From assembly GCA_018970965.1 (NCBI GenBank), contig JAGWVG010000017.1, positions 1-13,257 of the forward strand: a stretch of DNA of 13,257 bases, written 5' to 3'. Of this stretch, positions 5,504-13,257 are shown one piece after another (the first letter of the stretch is position 1; every line of letters begins with the position of its first letter). Source of the stretch: Alphaproteobacteria bacterium (lineage in GTDB: Bacteria; Pseudomonadota; Alphaproteobacteria; Sphingomonadales; Sphingomonadaceae). A model generated the notes under the pieces. It did no database searches. It worked only from the letters and a program-made list of their open reading frames with translations, and was not told the origin of the DNA. The position numbers and the translations under genes were made by a program.

Positions 5504-8500
5504 GGGCTATGCCGAACTGGCAGCGGCGACGCATTTTTCATTTTTGCGGGGCGCCTCCTCCCCCGCCGACATGGTGGTGCGCGCGCTGGATTTGGGACTG
5601 GCGGGGCTTGGCATTGCAGACAGAAACAGCGTGGCCGGCGTGGTGCGTGCCTGGCGCGCCCTGCGCGAGACGCGCGAAGCAGGGGATGCACGGCGCTTCC
5701 ATCTTGTGGTGGGGGCTCGGCTCGTCTTCGCCGATGGCACGCCCGATATCATCGCCTATCCGTGCAACCGGCAGGGCTGGGGGCGGCTGACCCGGCTGCT
5801 CAGCACGGGAAATTTGCGGACGACCAAGGGCGATTGTCAGTTATACTTTGGCGATCTGGCAGAGGCCTGTGCCGATATGGCGCTCATCCTGCTGCCCAGC
5901 GATGCGCCGCACGCCGCGGCTGCGCCCGCGCCGCTTCTGCTTGCCGGATCTGGCCCGCCGGATCTAGCCGCCCTGGTGCGTTTCTTGCGCAATCGCACGC
6001 CGCATATTTGGATTGGCGCAGCCCTCCACCGCACCGGGCGCGACCGGCGCAAGCTTTCCAGTCTGAAGGCACTATCAGCGCAAAGCGGCGCCCCCCTTCT
6101 CGCCGTGAATGACGCGTTATTCGCAACCGCCCAAGACAGGCCTTTGCAAGATATTGTCACCTGTATTCGCAAAGGGGTGCGGATTGACGAAGCCGGGCGG
6201 CTTTTGGCCCCCAATGCCGAACGCCATTTGAAAAGCCCGGCAGAGATGGCGCGCCTCTTTGCCGATGCGCCCGAGGCGCTGGCAGAGAGCCGCCGCGTGT
6301 TGGATGTGATCCGCTTTGATTTGGGCCATTTGTCTTATGATTACCCACATGAGCCCGTGCCCAACGGCTATAGCCCGCAAGCCTGGCTGGAAGAGCTGGT
6401 GGCGCAGAAAGTGCAAATGCGCTGGCCCGAGGGGGCGCCCAGGGATTTGCAGGATCTACTCACAGAAGAGCTGCAGATTATCGGCAAGCTTAATTATGCC
6501 GCCTATTTTTTGACCGTGCATGATATTGTGCAATTTGCGCAAAGCCGGGGCATTTTGTGCCAAGGCCGGGGCTCTGCCGCCAATTCCGCCGTGTGCTTTG
6601 TATTGGGGATTACAGCGGTCGATCCGGCGCGCCACAAGCTGCTCTTTTCACGCTTCATTTCAGAAGAGCGGCGCGAGCCACCCGATATCGATGTCGATTT
6701 TGAGCATGAGCGCCGCGAAGAGGTGATGCAGTATATTTATGCGCGCTATGGCCGCCACCGCGCGGGCATTGTGGCAACAGTGATTCAATATCGCCCGCGC
6801 AGCGCGGTGCGCGACGTGGGCAAGGCGCTGGGGCTGACTGAGGATGTGACACAGCGCCTCTCCTCCACCATTTGGGGCAGCCATGCCACCAAGGTGGATG
6901 CGCGGCGCTTTGAAGAAACGGGGTTTGATCCCGACAATCCCGAAATTGCCCGGCTCAACCATTTTGTGCAGCAGCTTTTAGGGTTCCCGCGGCATTTGTC
7001 GCAGCATGTCGGCGGCTTTGTACTCACAGAAGACCGGCTCGATGAAACGGTGCCCGTGCATAATGCCGCGATGGCCAACCGCACCTTCATTGAATGGGAT
7101 AAAGACGATATTGATGCGCTGGGGCTAATGAAAGTGGATGTGCTGGCACTGGGTATGCTCAGCTGCATCCGCAAAGCCTTTACCATGATGGACGATTTAC
7201 GCGCCGCCCAAGGCGTATCGGCCCCACCGCTGGCGCTTGCCACGCTGCCTGATGAGGATGACGGCGTGTTTGATATGCTGTGTCGGGGCGACAGCATTGG
7301 TGTGTTTCAGGTCGAAAGCCGGGCGCAGATGAACATGCTGCCGCGCATGCGACCGCGTTGTTTTTATGATCTGGCCATTCAAGTCGCCATTGTCCGGCCC
7401 GGCCCGATACAGGGTGATATGGTCCACCCTTATTTGCGGCGGCGGCAAGGGCGTGAGGCCGTGGACTTTCCATCTCCCGCCGCGCCGCATAACCCAAATG
7501 AGCTGCGCGATGTTTTGGGCAAAACGCTGGGCGTGCCCCTATTTCAAGAACAGGCGATGAAGCTGGCCATTGTTGCGGCCAATTTCACTCCCGGCGAGGC
7601 CAACCAGCTGCGCCGCGCGATGGCCACCTTCCGCAATTTGGGGACGATCAACGCCTTTCGCGATAAGCTCGTCACCGGCATGGTCGCGCGCGGTTATGAG
7701 GCGGAATTTGCTGAGCGTTGTTTTCGGCAGATTGAAGGCTTTGGCTCTTATGGCTTTCCCGAAAGCCATGCGATTGCCTTTGCCCGGCTGGTTTGGGTGT
7801 CGGCTTGGATCAAGCATCATGCCCCTGCTGTATTTGCCGCCGCGCTGCTCAATTCGCAGCCCATGGGCTTTTACGCACCCGCCCAAATTATCCGCGATGC
7901 GCGTGACCATGGGGTGCCCGTCCACCCCGTGGATGTGAATGCAAGCAATTGGGACAATCAGGTTTTTATGGAAAAGGGGCGCGCGCAGCTGCGGCTGGGC
8001 TTTCGCCAAATTACGGGCTTTCGAGAGGAATGGGCACAGGCCATTGGGGCTGCCCGGCCTTTTGCCAGTTTGGAAGATTTGGCGCGGCGGGCTGGCTTGC
8101 CGCCACAGGCGGTGCAGCTGTTGGCAGATGCAGATGCCTGTGGATCGCTAAACTTGCCGCGCCGCGCCGCCTTATGGGAAGCCCGGCGCATTCCCGCGGC
8201 AGAATTGCCGCTATTTGCCGCCGCCCAAGCGCGCGAACTGGCTGCCGAGCCTGATATGGCGTTACCCGATATGAGCTTGGGTGAAGATGTCGCCGCAGAT
8301 TATCATCTATTGCGCCTCTCGCTTAAAGCGCACCCAATGGCTTTGCTCCGTCCCATATTTGCGCAAGAGGCCATCCTCTCTTGCCAAGATGTGCTGCGCG
8401 CCAAAGCAGGCACGCGCGTTAAATTGGCAGGGTTGGTTCTGGTCCGCCAACGCCCTGGCAAAGGCAATGCAATTTTCATTACCTTGGAAGATGAAACTGG

Positions 8501-8789
8501 CGTCGCCAATATCATCCTCTGGGCACGCAGCTTTGAGGCGCAGCGCCGCGCCGTGATGGCCGCGCGGCTGATGGAGGTGCAAGGCGAGGTGCAGCGAAGC
8601 CCAGAAGGCATTGTCCATCTGCTGGCGCATCGCATTATAGATCGCAACGCCGTGCTGGCCTATTTGTCAGACCAACATCCAGTGACGCCCGACATTGCGC
8701 GCGCCGATGAAGCGTTGAAACCCGTTTACCCGCGCATGGGCCATCCGCGCAATGTGCGGATATTGCCTAAATCACGCGATTTTCATTGA
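5487..8789 (+). CDS. dnaE2: Error-prone DNA polymerase DnaE2 (ImuC)
   Basis: C-family polymerase alpha subunit paralogue that carries out SOS-induced translesion synthesis with ImuA and ImuB. It is 1100 residues, normal for DnaE2. The N-terminal PHP domain (about 6-200) begins YAELAAATHFSFLRGAS; its metal site looks degenerate because the usual HxH pair is reduced to a single His. The palm shows GRGSAANS (360-367), the catalytic aspartates in PDIDVDF (399-405), and the third aspartate at about 551 in KVDVLALG. GSYGFPESHAIAFA marks the helix-hairpin-helix region, an OB fold spans about 978-1055, and the ending VRILPKSRDFH is a DnaE2 hallmark. The ATG at 5487 lies inside imuB with no clear Shine-Dalgarno, implying translational coupling. 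An earlier in-frame ATG at 5412 would add 25 residues lying wholly within imuB. The 3' end overlaps the convergent permease gene by seven bases. Confidence 0.96.
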   Translation: MAYLDEGYAELAAATHFSFLRGASSPADMVVRALDLGLAGLGIADRNSVAGVVRAWRALRETREAGDARRFHLVVGARLVFADGTPDIIAYPCNRQGWGRLTRLLSTGNLRTTKGDCQLYFGDLAEACADMALILLPSDAPHAAAAPAPLLLAGSGPPDLAALVRFLRNRTPHIWIGAALHRTGRDRRKLSSLKALSAQSGAPLLAVNDALFATAQDRPLQDIVTCIRKGVRIDEAGRLLAPNAERHLKSPAEMARLFADAPEALAESRRVLDVIRFDLGHLSYDYPHEPVPNGYSPQAWLEELVAQKVQMRWPEGAPRDLQDLLTEELQIIGKLNYAAYFLTVHDIVQFAQSRGILCQGRGSAANSAVCFVLGITAVDPARHKLLFSRFISEERREPPDIDVDFEHERREEVMQYIYARYGRHRAGIVATVIQYRPRSAVRDVGKALGLTEDVTQRLSSTIWGSHATKVDARRFEETGFDPDNPEIARLNHFVQQLLGFPRHLSQHVGGFVLTEDRLDETVPVHNAAMANRTFIEWDKDDIDALGLMKVDVLALGMLSCIRKAFTMMDDLRAAQGVSAPPLALATLPDEDDGVFDMLCRGDSIGVFQVESRAQMNMLPRMRPRCFYDLAIQVAIVRPGPIQGDMVHPYLRRRQGREAVDFPSPAAPHNPNELRDVLGKTLGVPLFQEQAMKLAIVAANFTPGEANQLRRAMATFRNLGTINAFRDKLVTGMVARGYEAEFAERCFRQIEGFGSYGFPESHAIAFARLVWVSAWIKHHAPAVFAAALLNSQPMGFYAPAQIIRDARDHGVPVHPVDVNASNWDNQVFMEKGRAQLRLGFRQITGFREEWAQAIGAARPFASLEDLARRAGLPPQAVQLLADADACGSLNLPRRAALWEARRIPAAELPLFAAAQARELAAEPDMALPDMSLGEDVAADYHLLRLSLKAHPMALLRPIFAQEAILSCQDVLRAKAGTRVKLAGLVLVRQRPGKGNAIFITLEDETGVANIILWARSFEAQRRAVMAARLMEVQGEVQRSPEGIVHLLAHRIIDRNAVLAYLSDQHPVTPDIARADEALKPVYPRMGHPRNVRILPKSRDFH

Positions 8790-10105
8790 AGGGGACGCTG
8801 CTGTTCCCGCCGGGCGATCCAATAAAGCGGCAAGCCCGCGAACATCAGCACCACACTAAGCCCACTGGCCTCAAACCCAGCCCCCCACAAGGCCCACACG
8901 CCATAAGCGAGCCCCGCCAGTGCCGTTGGCATTGCAATGCGCCGCTTAAGGGCCACCAGCGTGCACGCCAGATACAACCAGAGCGTGACCGATGTCGTGA
9001 GCAGCGCCATGAAGGTGAACAGCCCCGCCATGGATCGGCTAGAATTGGCCCAGACCAGCAAGGTCGCGAAAACACTGGCAACAAGCACCGCGCGCACGGG
9101 CACGCCATTGGCCGCTGCCTTGCCAAACCAGCGGGGCATTAACTGGCGTTGCGCCATCTCATAAGGCAATTCGCCTTGCACCAAAATCCAACCATTCACC
9201 GCACCAATCGCGCTGATCGTAGCGAATAGGCCAACAAGCGCGGCGGGCCCGGCGGACCAAAAGGTCGCGACAAACAGCTCAAAGGGCGCATTGGATTGAG
9301 CAACGCCCTCCGCCGGAAGCATGAGCGCAATGCCCGAACAGACAATCAGGTAAATCACGCCACAGATGAGCGCGCCCACCACGGTTGCGCGCGGCACATT
9401 GCGCGCCGGGTCGGCAATGCGTCCCGACGCCGCACAGGCCGCCTCAAAGCCGACCATCGCCCAAAGCGTTATGGCCGCCGCCTGATTGATGCGCGACAAA
9501 GACAGCCCTTCTGCGGGAAAAGGCGCAATCACACCGCTGCCCTGCCGCCCCAACACAAGCGCAATCAGCACCGCCACCACAACCAGCGGCAATAGCTTCA
9601 GAATCGTCGTGATCAGTTGAAAACTGCCCGCCGCGCGCGTGCCAATCAAATTGACCAGCGTCAGCGACCAGATGACACCCGTTGCCGCCACAGCTGGATG
9701 AATGCCCAAAGCCGGGAAAAAGCTGGACCCATAAGACACAGCGCCAATAGAGATGGTTGCCGTTGCCGCCCAAACCGAGACCCAATAGCTAAAGCCAATC
9801 AGAAATCCGGCAACGGGCCCAAAGCTGCGGGCGACCAATTCTGCTGGGCCAATTTGACCAGGTCCAGCCGCTGTCAGCCGGGCAATGACGTGCGCCAAGC
9901 ACAGCGCCCCGGCAATCGTCACGGCCCAACCCGCAACCGCATTCCAACCGAACGGGGCAAGGCTGGCAGGCAGCAAGAACACGCCCGAGCCAATCATACC
10001 GCCCGTCACGAGCGCAATGGACATCCACAGCCCAAGCTTTGCGGGCCGGTTATCCTCCATCATGGGTGCTGTCTCGGCGCAAATTTGGGGGGCGGATGCG
10101 TCCAT
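8783..10105 (-). CDS. APC-family amino acid/amine permease or antiporter (AdiC/PotE-like)
   Basis: Inner-membrane transporter of the amino acid-polyamine-organocation superfamily, about twelve hydrophobic segments in 440 residues. The first helix carries the substrate-backbone-binding signature GGMIGSGVFLLPASLA (35-50), close to the GxxxGSGVFLLPA form of the arginine/agmatine antiporter AdiC. TLWAMVGFEAACAASG (213-228) includes a Trp (215) and Glu (221) that match conserved AdiC/PotE/CadB positions. GAVNGWILVQGELPYEMA (301-318) includes a Trp (306) at the distal-gate position. The exact substrate cannot be read; a basic amino acid or polyamine is the best guess. The ATG at 10105 has a G-rich Shine-Dalgarno-like stretch just upstream. 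A TTG at 10135 lies in the inverted repeat and is unlikely, while ATGs at 10063/10060 would also leave the first helix intact. No decarboxylase gene is next to it. Confidence 0.82.
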   Translation of the reverse strand: MDASAPQICAETAPMMEDNRPAKLGLWMSIALVTGGMIGSGVFLLPASLAPFGWNAVAGWAVTIAGALCLAHVIARLTAAGPGQIGPAELVARSFGPVAGFLIGFSYWVSVWAATATISIGAVSYGSSFFPALGIHPAVAATGVIWSLTLVNLIGTRAAGSFQLITTILKLLPLVVVAVLIALVLGRQGSGVIAPFPAEGLSLSRINQAAAITLWAMVGFEAACAASGRIADPARNVPRATVVGALICGVIYLIVCSGIALMLPAEGVAQSNAPFELFVATFWSAGPAALVGLFATISAIGAVNGWILVQGELPYEMAQRQLMPRWFGKAAANGVPVRAVLVASVFATLLVWANSSRSMAGLFTFMALLTTSVTLWLYLACTLVALKRRIAMPTALAGLAYGVWALWGAGFEASGLSVVLMFAGLPLYWIARREQQRPLQ

Positions 10106-10125
10106 TATCCCCCATCCTGCCAATG

Positions 10126-10168
10126 CCCGGCTCAATTCTCAAGCAACGCCTGAGGGAATTGAGCCGGG
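10126..10168 (-). terminator. Perfect 13-bp stem-loop between the TonB receptor and permease genes
   Basis: CCCGGCTCAATTC at 10126-10138 is the exact reverse complement of GAATTGAGCCGGG at 10156-10168, with a 17-base loop that could extend the stem a little. It begins 10 bases after the receptor stop codon and ends about 20 bases before the permease ATG. Neither strand has a proper T-run after the stem, so it may be a weak terminator, an mRNA-stabilising 3' hairpin or an attenuator rather than a standard intrinsic terminator. The hairpin itself is certain; its function is inferred. Confidence 0.55.
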
Positions 10169-10177
10169 AAAAGGGTT

Positions 10178-12718
10178 TTAGAACTTCGTCCCGAAGCGCA
10201 GGCCAATGGTACGCGGCATCACCGGCACGATATTGACGCGAGTGCACTGGCCGCAATTGACGAAGCGTGACAATTCGCCCCGCTGGTCAAAGGCGTTGTT
10301 CAAGAACAGCTCAGCCGAGAAGTTGCTCCAATCATAACCGACCGTGAAGTCGGCCGTGGTCGTTGCTTTGATGCGACCCAGAATTTCGGCATAGCTTGTG
10401 CGAATATCCGAAAGCGCCGACCCCTGATAGGCCAGCGAGCCTTGGACATGCGCCTTACCTGCCCCCAGATCATATTCATAACGCGCCGTCGCACTGCCCT
10501 TGAACTTGGGCGTAATTGGCAAACGCGTCCCCTTGGCGGCTGAAATGTCCGAACCCGCACATGTCGGGCTGATGTCGGACGCGCCAGAACACAGATTCTG
10601 CCGCAGCTTTGCATCCGTATAGGCGGCGGCGGCCGACAGCGAGAGGCCATTGGCAGCATTATAGCTCATGTCGAGCTCAATACCGCGAATGCGCGCACTC
10701 GGGCCATTTTGAATCTGCGTGAAGCTATTTTCACCCAAGAAGGAATATTGGAACTTATTCCAATCCTGCCAGTAAATCGCGCCGTTCAGCCGCATCCGCG
10801 GGGCCGGTGTGATCTTCCAGCCAAATTCATAGTTGGTCAGGAAGTCTGCCGCATAAGGCGGAATGCTGGCACGGCGGTTAATGCCGCCCGGGCGGAAACC
10901 GCGAGACCAGGTGGCATAGGCCATCAGATCATCACTGGGCTTCCACGTCATGGTCAGGCGATGGATAAAGCCCGTATCCTTGGTCGCTTTGGGCACAACG
11001 CTGCCATTTAGCGGCGTCCCCAAATTGGTGCAGAAGGTGCCCGGTACAATGCCTGGTGCCAATACGGTGGATTTGCCCTGCAGCTGGGCATCCCGCAATG
11101 TCAGACCACCTGTGGTGTAGCAGCCAGCGACCCCGGTGCGCGAGCTGCCAGCAGCATTAGGCGGCGGGTTGTTGCTGCCGCCCTGCACATAGGCAGGATC
11201 ACGACCAAAGCCGAAAAAGCCAATGAGGCTGTTATCATATTTATACAGGCGGCCACCCGCCGTCAGCGTCAGCGTTGGCGCAATGTCGAACGAGGCTTCG
11301 CCAAAGGCCGCATAGTCGCGGTCAACGCGATTTTGCAGCGTCAGCCACAAGGTGCCCGGGCGACCATTGACCGACAATTTGGGAGCCAAGCCATACACTT
11401 CATAATCTTGGAAAATGCGATTGCTCTGACGCTGATAAAACAGGCCAGCCTGAACACGCAGGCGGTTTTCCTGCGGAGAGGCAATGCGCAGTTCTTGACT
11501 CATTTTGCGGAAATGGTCGCTGCCTGCAATATATTGACGCGGGTCAATCGTCTTACCCGCAGCGTCTTGATAATAGAAACATCCGGCAAGGCCGCTGCAC
11601 ACCAGCTGACCATTGTCCGAATAATTTGCATAAAGTGCGTCATAGGCTTCAGCGTAATCGGTATAATCGCTGAACGACTTGGTCTTGCGATCCATATACG
11701 CGCCGGCATAGGTCAAATCCCAATTGCCGATCTTTCCCTCAATCGTCATCGCTGCCTGGATGAAGCGATCTTTGCGATATTCTTCCGAGAAGCGGTTGAT
11801 CTTGAGATCACCCACACTCGCGTCATAGCCAAAGCTGCCTTTATTCTTGCTGCTCTGGACCAGCACGGCTGGCGTGGCAGTCCAATTATCGTCCAATTCA
11901 ATTTTCAGAGCAGCGCGGCCGCCAACAACATCGCGGCGGTTGATATTGTTGCGAACATAAGGCGCGTTATTCACCTTGATGCCGGGCTGGTTGCCAATCA
12001 GGGCACCTGCACTGTTCACAATCGCCGGGCCCAAGAAGCTGCGGCTGGCAGCCACGTTATCAATATAACCGGCATCTTTTTCGTACCAACCCACAACACG
12101 CAACGCCATATGATCGTTAAGCGGCGTATTGATCATGCCTTCCAGCGTGCCGCCCATGCCCCCATGCGTCACATGGTTGACTGACGCATCCACACGGCCT
12201 TCAAACTTATCGAGATCCGGCTTGTTTGAAATGATGCGAATGGTGCCTGCTTGCGACGATGCGCCATAGAGCGTGCCTTGCGGGCCCGAGAGCGATTCGA
12301 TGCGGGCAACGTCGTAGATATGAACGTCAAGCGTGCCACCAATGGTGGTGACAGGCTGCTCGTCTAGATACACGCCAACCGAGGGCAGGGAGCCAGAGTG
12401 GTTGCCATCACCGCCCGATGCAACGCCGCGCATATAGACCGTGGTTGAACCCGGTTGCGAGGTCTGGAACGAAACCGAGGCGAGCTGCTTGGTGTAGGAG
12501 TTGAAATCTGTGATGCCCAGCTGATCGAGCTTCTTGGTCGACAGCGCTTGAATGCTGATCGGCACATTCTGAAGGCTCTCTTCGCGCTTCTGCGCGGTGA
12601 CGATGATATCGTCATTGGCATCTTCAGCTGGCTCTTGCGCATAGGCTATAGCCGGAACAAGCATGGAGCTGCCCAACAGAGCGGCAACCATCGCACGATG
12701 CGAACGGGCAAACAGCAT
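10178..12718 (-). CDS. TonB-dependent outer-membrane receptor
   Basis: Outer-membrane 22-strand barrel with N-terminal plug that imports a scarce or bulky ligand using TonB energy. The 846-residue precursor has a signal peptide (MLFARSHRAM..., cleavage likely after AYA at 25-27), a TonB box DDIIVTA at 36-42 followed by QKREESLQNVPISI, and a plug domain (about 45-165) with YMRGV (95-99) and the conserved GPQGTLYGASSQAGTIRIIS (145-164). The barrel (about 170-846) ends RTIGLRFGTKF with the C-terminal Phe required for outer-membrane insertion. Length and signatures fit the large COG1629-type receptors that are numerous in sphingomonads. The ligand is unknown, and no siderophore or vitamin B12 genes adjoin it. 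It contains exactly eight cysteines in close pairs (374/380, 533/563, 710/720, 822/825), likely disulfides. The ATG at 12718 has a GGGGAG Shine-Dalgarno. It lies 132 bases after the sulfotransferase gene. Confidence 0.93.
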   Translation of the reverse strand: MLFARSHRAMVAALLGSSMLVPAIAYAQEPAEDANDDIIVTAQKREESLQNVPISIQALSTKKLDQLGITDFNSYTKQLASVSFQTSQPGSTTVYMRGVASGGDGNHSGSLPSVGVYLDEQPVTTIGGTLDVHIYDVARIESLSGPQGTLYGASSQAGTIRIISNKPDLDKFEGRVDASVNHVTHGGMGGTLEGMINTPLNDHMALRVVGWYEKDAGYIDNVAASRSFLGPAIVNSAGALIGNQPGIKVNNAPYVRNNINRRDVVGGRAALKIELDDNWTATPAVLVQSSKNKGSFGYDASVGDLKINRFSEEYRKDRFIQAAMTIEGKIGNWDLTYAGAYMDRKTKSFSDYTDYAEAYDALYANYSDNGQLVCSGLAGCFYYQDAAGKTIDPRQYIAGSDHFRKMSQELRIASPQENRLRVQAGLFYQRQSNRIFQDYEVYGLAPKLSVNGRPGTLWLTLQNRVDRDYAAFGEASFDIAPTLTLTAGGRLYKYDNSLIGFFGFGRDPAYVQGGSNNPPPNAAGSSRTGVAGCYTTGGLTLRDAQLQGKSTVLAPGIVPGTFCTNLGTPLNGSVVPKATKDTGFIHRLTMTWKPSDDLMAYATWSRGFRPGGINRRASIPPYAADFLTNYEFGWKITPAPRMRLNGAIYWQDWNKFQYSFLGENSFTQIQNGPSARIRGIELDMSYNAANGLSLSAAAAYTDAKLRQNLCSGASDISPTCAGSDISAAKGTRLPITPKFKGSATARYEYDLGAGKAHVQGSLAYQGSALSDIRTSYAEILGRIKATTTADFTVGYDWSNFSAELFLNNAFDQRGELSRFVNCGQCTRVNIVPVMPRTIGLRFGTKF

Positions 12719-12850
12719 AAATTCTCCCCACTAATATTTGGCGCCAGCATGTGCGCCTTGGGACTCGCGGTCAATTGCAACCCGTAAATTATAGCCAAAA
12801 TGACCAGATTAAGCCGCGCAGCTAGTGCAGAAATGCCACAGTCTGCGCAA
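12719..12850 (-). promoter_or_regulatory. Leader region of the TonB receptor gene with a candidate promoter
   Basis: This 132-base gap holds, on the minus strand, a perfect TATAAT at 12793-12788 (read right to left), giving a predicted transcription start near 12781 and a leader of about 62 bases. The -35 region (about 12811-12816) is poor, so an activator or another sigma factor may be needed. The Shine-Dalgarno GGGGAG lies within 12724-12729. No Fur-like palindrome is evident. A second TATAAT overlaps the sulfotransferase stop codon (12855-12850). Confidence 0.38.
12816..12848 (-). terminator. Possible hairpin just after the sulfotransferase gene
   Basis: GCGCAG at 12816-12821 pairs with CTGCGC at 12843-12848, and an alternative inner pairing GCAGA/TCTGC (12827-12831 with 12842-12846) is possible. 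It starts three bases after the sulfotransferase stop. The downstream minus strand is only mildly T-rich, so termination here is uncertain. Confidence 0.25.
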
Positions 12851-13257
12851 TTATATTTCACTGATGGCCGGGTAATGCGTCAAAACAGGCCCAAGCGCGG
12901 CCTCCAATTCCCCCAACCACGGAGCAAAGTGCGTCCACTGATCCATGCCATCGCGGAAGATTGGGCGGCGCACCTGTTCTGAGCTGGCCGTGCGCACAGC
13001 CCGATCATTCTCCCAAAAGCGCAGGCACGCATCTTCAAATGGCAGGCCAAGCACATCAAGCAGACGGCGGATTTCACCATCGCTATCGTCCACCATGTTT
13101 TCATGGAAAACGCGCACGATGCGGCCCGGCAAAACCTGATCAAAATGCGCCATCAGCGTCACATAATCGCGGTAGTAAAGGCCAATGTCCGTGAGGCCAT
13201 AAGTGAAGGATTGGCCGCGCGCGAAATGCTGTTTGAAGTTGGAAAAACAACAGGCCA
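12851..13257 (-). CDS. Sulfotransferase family protein, C-terminal fragment (5' end outside window)
   Basis: Sulfotransferases of this family move a sulfuryl group from PAPS to a hydroxyl on a protein, carbohydrate or small molecule. The last 134 residues are present, running off the right edge. The fragment begins ACCFSNFKQHFARGQSFTYG, which fits the region just after the 3'-phosphate-binding part of the PAPS site. It continues with DIGLYYRDYVTLMAHFDQVL and then GEIRRLLDVLGLPFEDACLRF. The ending, with RAVRTASSEQVRRPIFRDGM and DQWTHFAPWLGELEAALGP, is the C-terminal block seen in TPR-containing sulfotransferases of alphaproteobacteria. A GTG at 13162 could look like a start, but homology-like sequence continues upstream without a stop, so the gene is longer than the window. 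The P-loop-like 5' PAPS motif and any TPR region lie outside. It is upstream of, and codirectional with, the TonB receptor. Confidence 0.85.
   Translation of the reverse strand, partial: ACCFSNFKQHFARGQSFTYGLTDIGLYYRDYVTLMAHFDQVLPGRIVRVFHENMVDDSDGEIRRLLDVLGLPFEDACLRFWENDRAVRTASSEQVRRPIFRDGMDQWTHFAPWLGELEAALGPVLTHYPAISEI

Noticed and set aside
5487..6090. PHP domain of DnaE2 as an active proofreading exonuclease
   Set aside because: The expected paired His motif at the domain start is reduced to one His, as is common in DnaE2, so activity cannot be claimed.
9617..10153. Plus-strand open frames opposite the permease gene
   Set aside because: Arg/Asn/Gln/His-rich composition typical of the antisense of membrane-protein codons; no independent start signals.
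11333..12184. Long plus-strand open frame (283 codons) opposite the TonB receptor
   Set aside because: The minus-strand receptor has full-length family signatures through this stretch. The opposite frame is Ile/Ala/His-rich with no recognisable domain and is best explained by codon bias.
12740..12757. Short inverted repeat GGCGC/GCGCC upstream of the TonB receptor
   Set aside because: Only five paired bases in GC-rich DNA, so it is expected by chance. No operator could be assigned.
12864..13162. Treating the GTG at 13162 as the start of a 103-residue protein
   Set aside because: The same frame continues to the window edge with sulfotransferase-like sequence (KQHFARGQ, GLYYRDY), so the gene is cut by the window and not a short one.

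Overview
The window looks like chromosomal DNA from an alphaproteobacterium, most likely a member of the Sphingomonadales. This rests on the gene content (a LexA-boxed imuA-imuB-dnaE2 cassette, a large TonB-dependent receptor of the kind abundant in sphingomonads, a sulfotransferase beside it), on the alphaproteobacterial form of the LexA box (GAAC-N7-GAAC), and on the moderately GC-rich coding bias. It is a judgement from recognised protein families, and genus cannot be assigned. No tRNA, rRNA, CRISPR array, insertion sequence or phage gene is visible. Coding density is very high, and no gene-free stretch exceeds about 140 bases.

Layout. (1) 1-2186, plus strand: the 3' end of gltX (glutamyl-tRNA synthetase), a small one-pass membrane protein of unknown function, then ribD and ribE for two riboflavin-pathway enzymes. 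The small gene and ribD share a GTGA stop/start overlap. (2) 2227-3093, minus strand: galU, which makes UDP-glucose. (3) 3187-8789, plus strand: the SOS mutagenesis cassette imuA-imuB-dnaE2, with overlapping genes. A LexA operator lies on the imuA promoter and start codon, so the DNA-damage response probably controls all three genes. (4) 8783-13257, minus strand: reading in transcription order, the 3' end of a sulfotransferase, a TonB-dependent outer-membrane receptor, and an APC-family amino-acid/amine transporter of the AdiC/PotE type.

How the genes work together. ImuA (RecA-like), ImuB (Y-family polymerase-like but without the catalytic acidic residues) and DnaE2 (error-prone C-family polymerase) form the known translesion mutasome. 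ImuB is the hub that normally brings DnaE2 to the sliding clamp. RibD and RibE act at early and final steps of flavin synthesis. The minus-strand trio may form an uptake locus: the receptor would import a ligand across the outer membrane, the permease would handle amino acids or amines at the inner membrane, and the sulfotransferase might modify a surface protein, carbohydrate or small molecule. That link is inference from position only.

No clearly new system is present. The points most worth checking are the LexA box sitting on a probably leaderless imuA start, the sulfotransferase/TonB-receptor pairing with four cysteine pairs in the receptor, a perfect 13-bp stem between receptor and permease, the degenerate clamp-binding motif of ImuB, and the coupled small membrane protein upstream of ribD.
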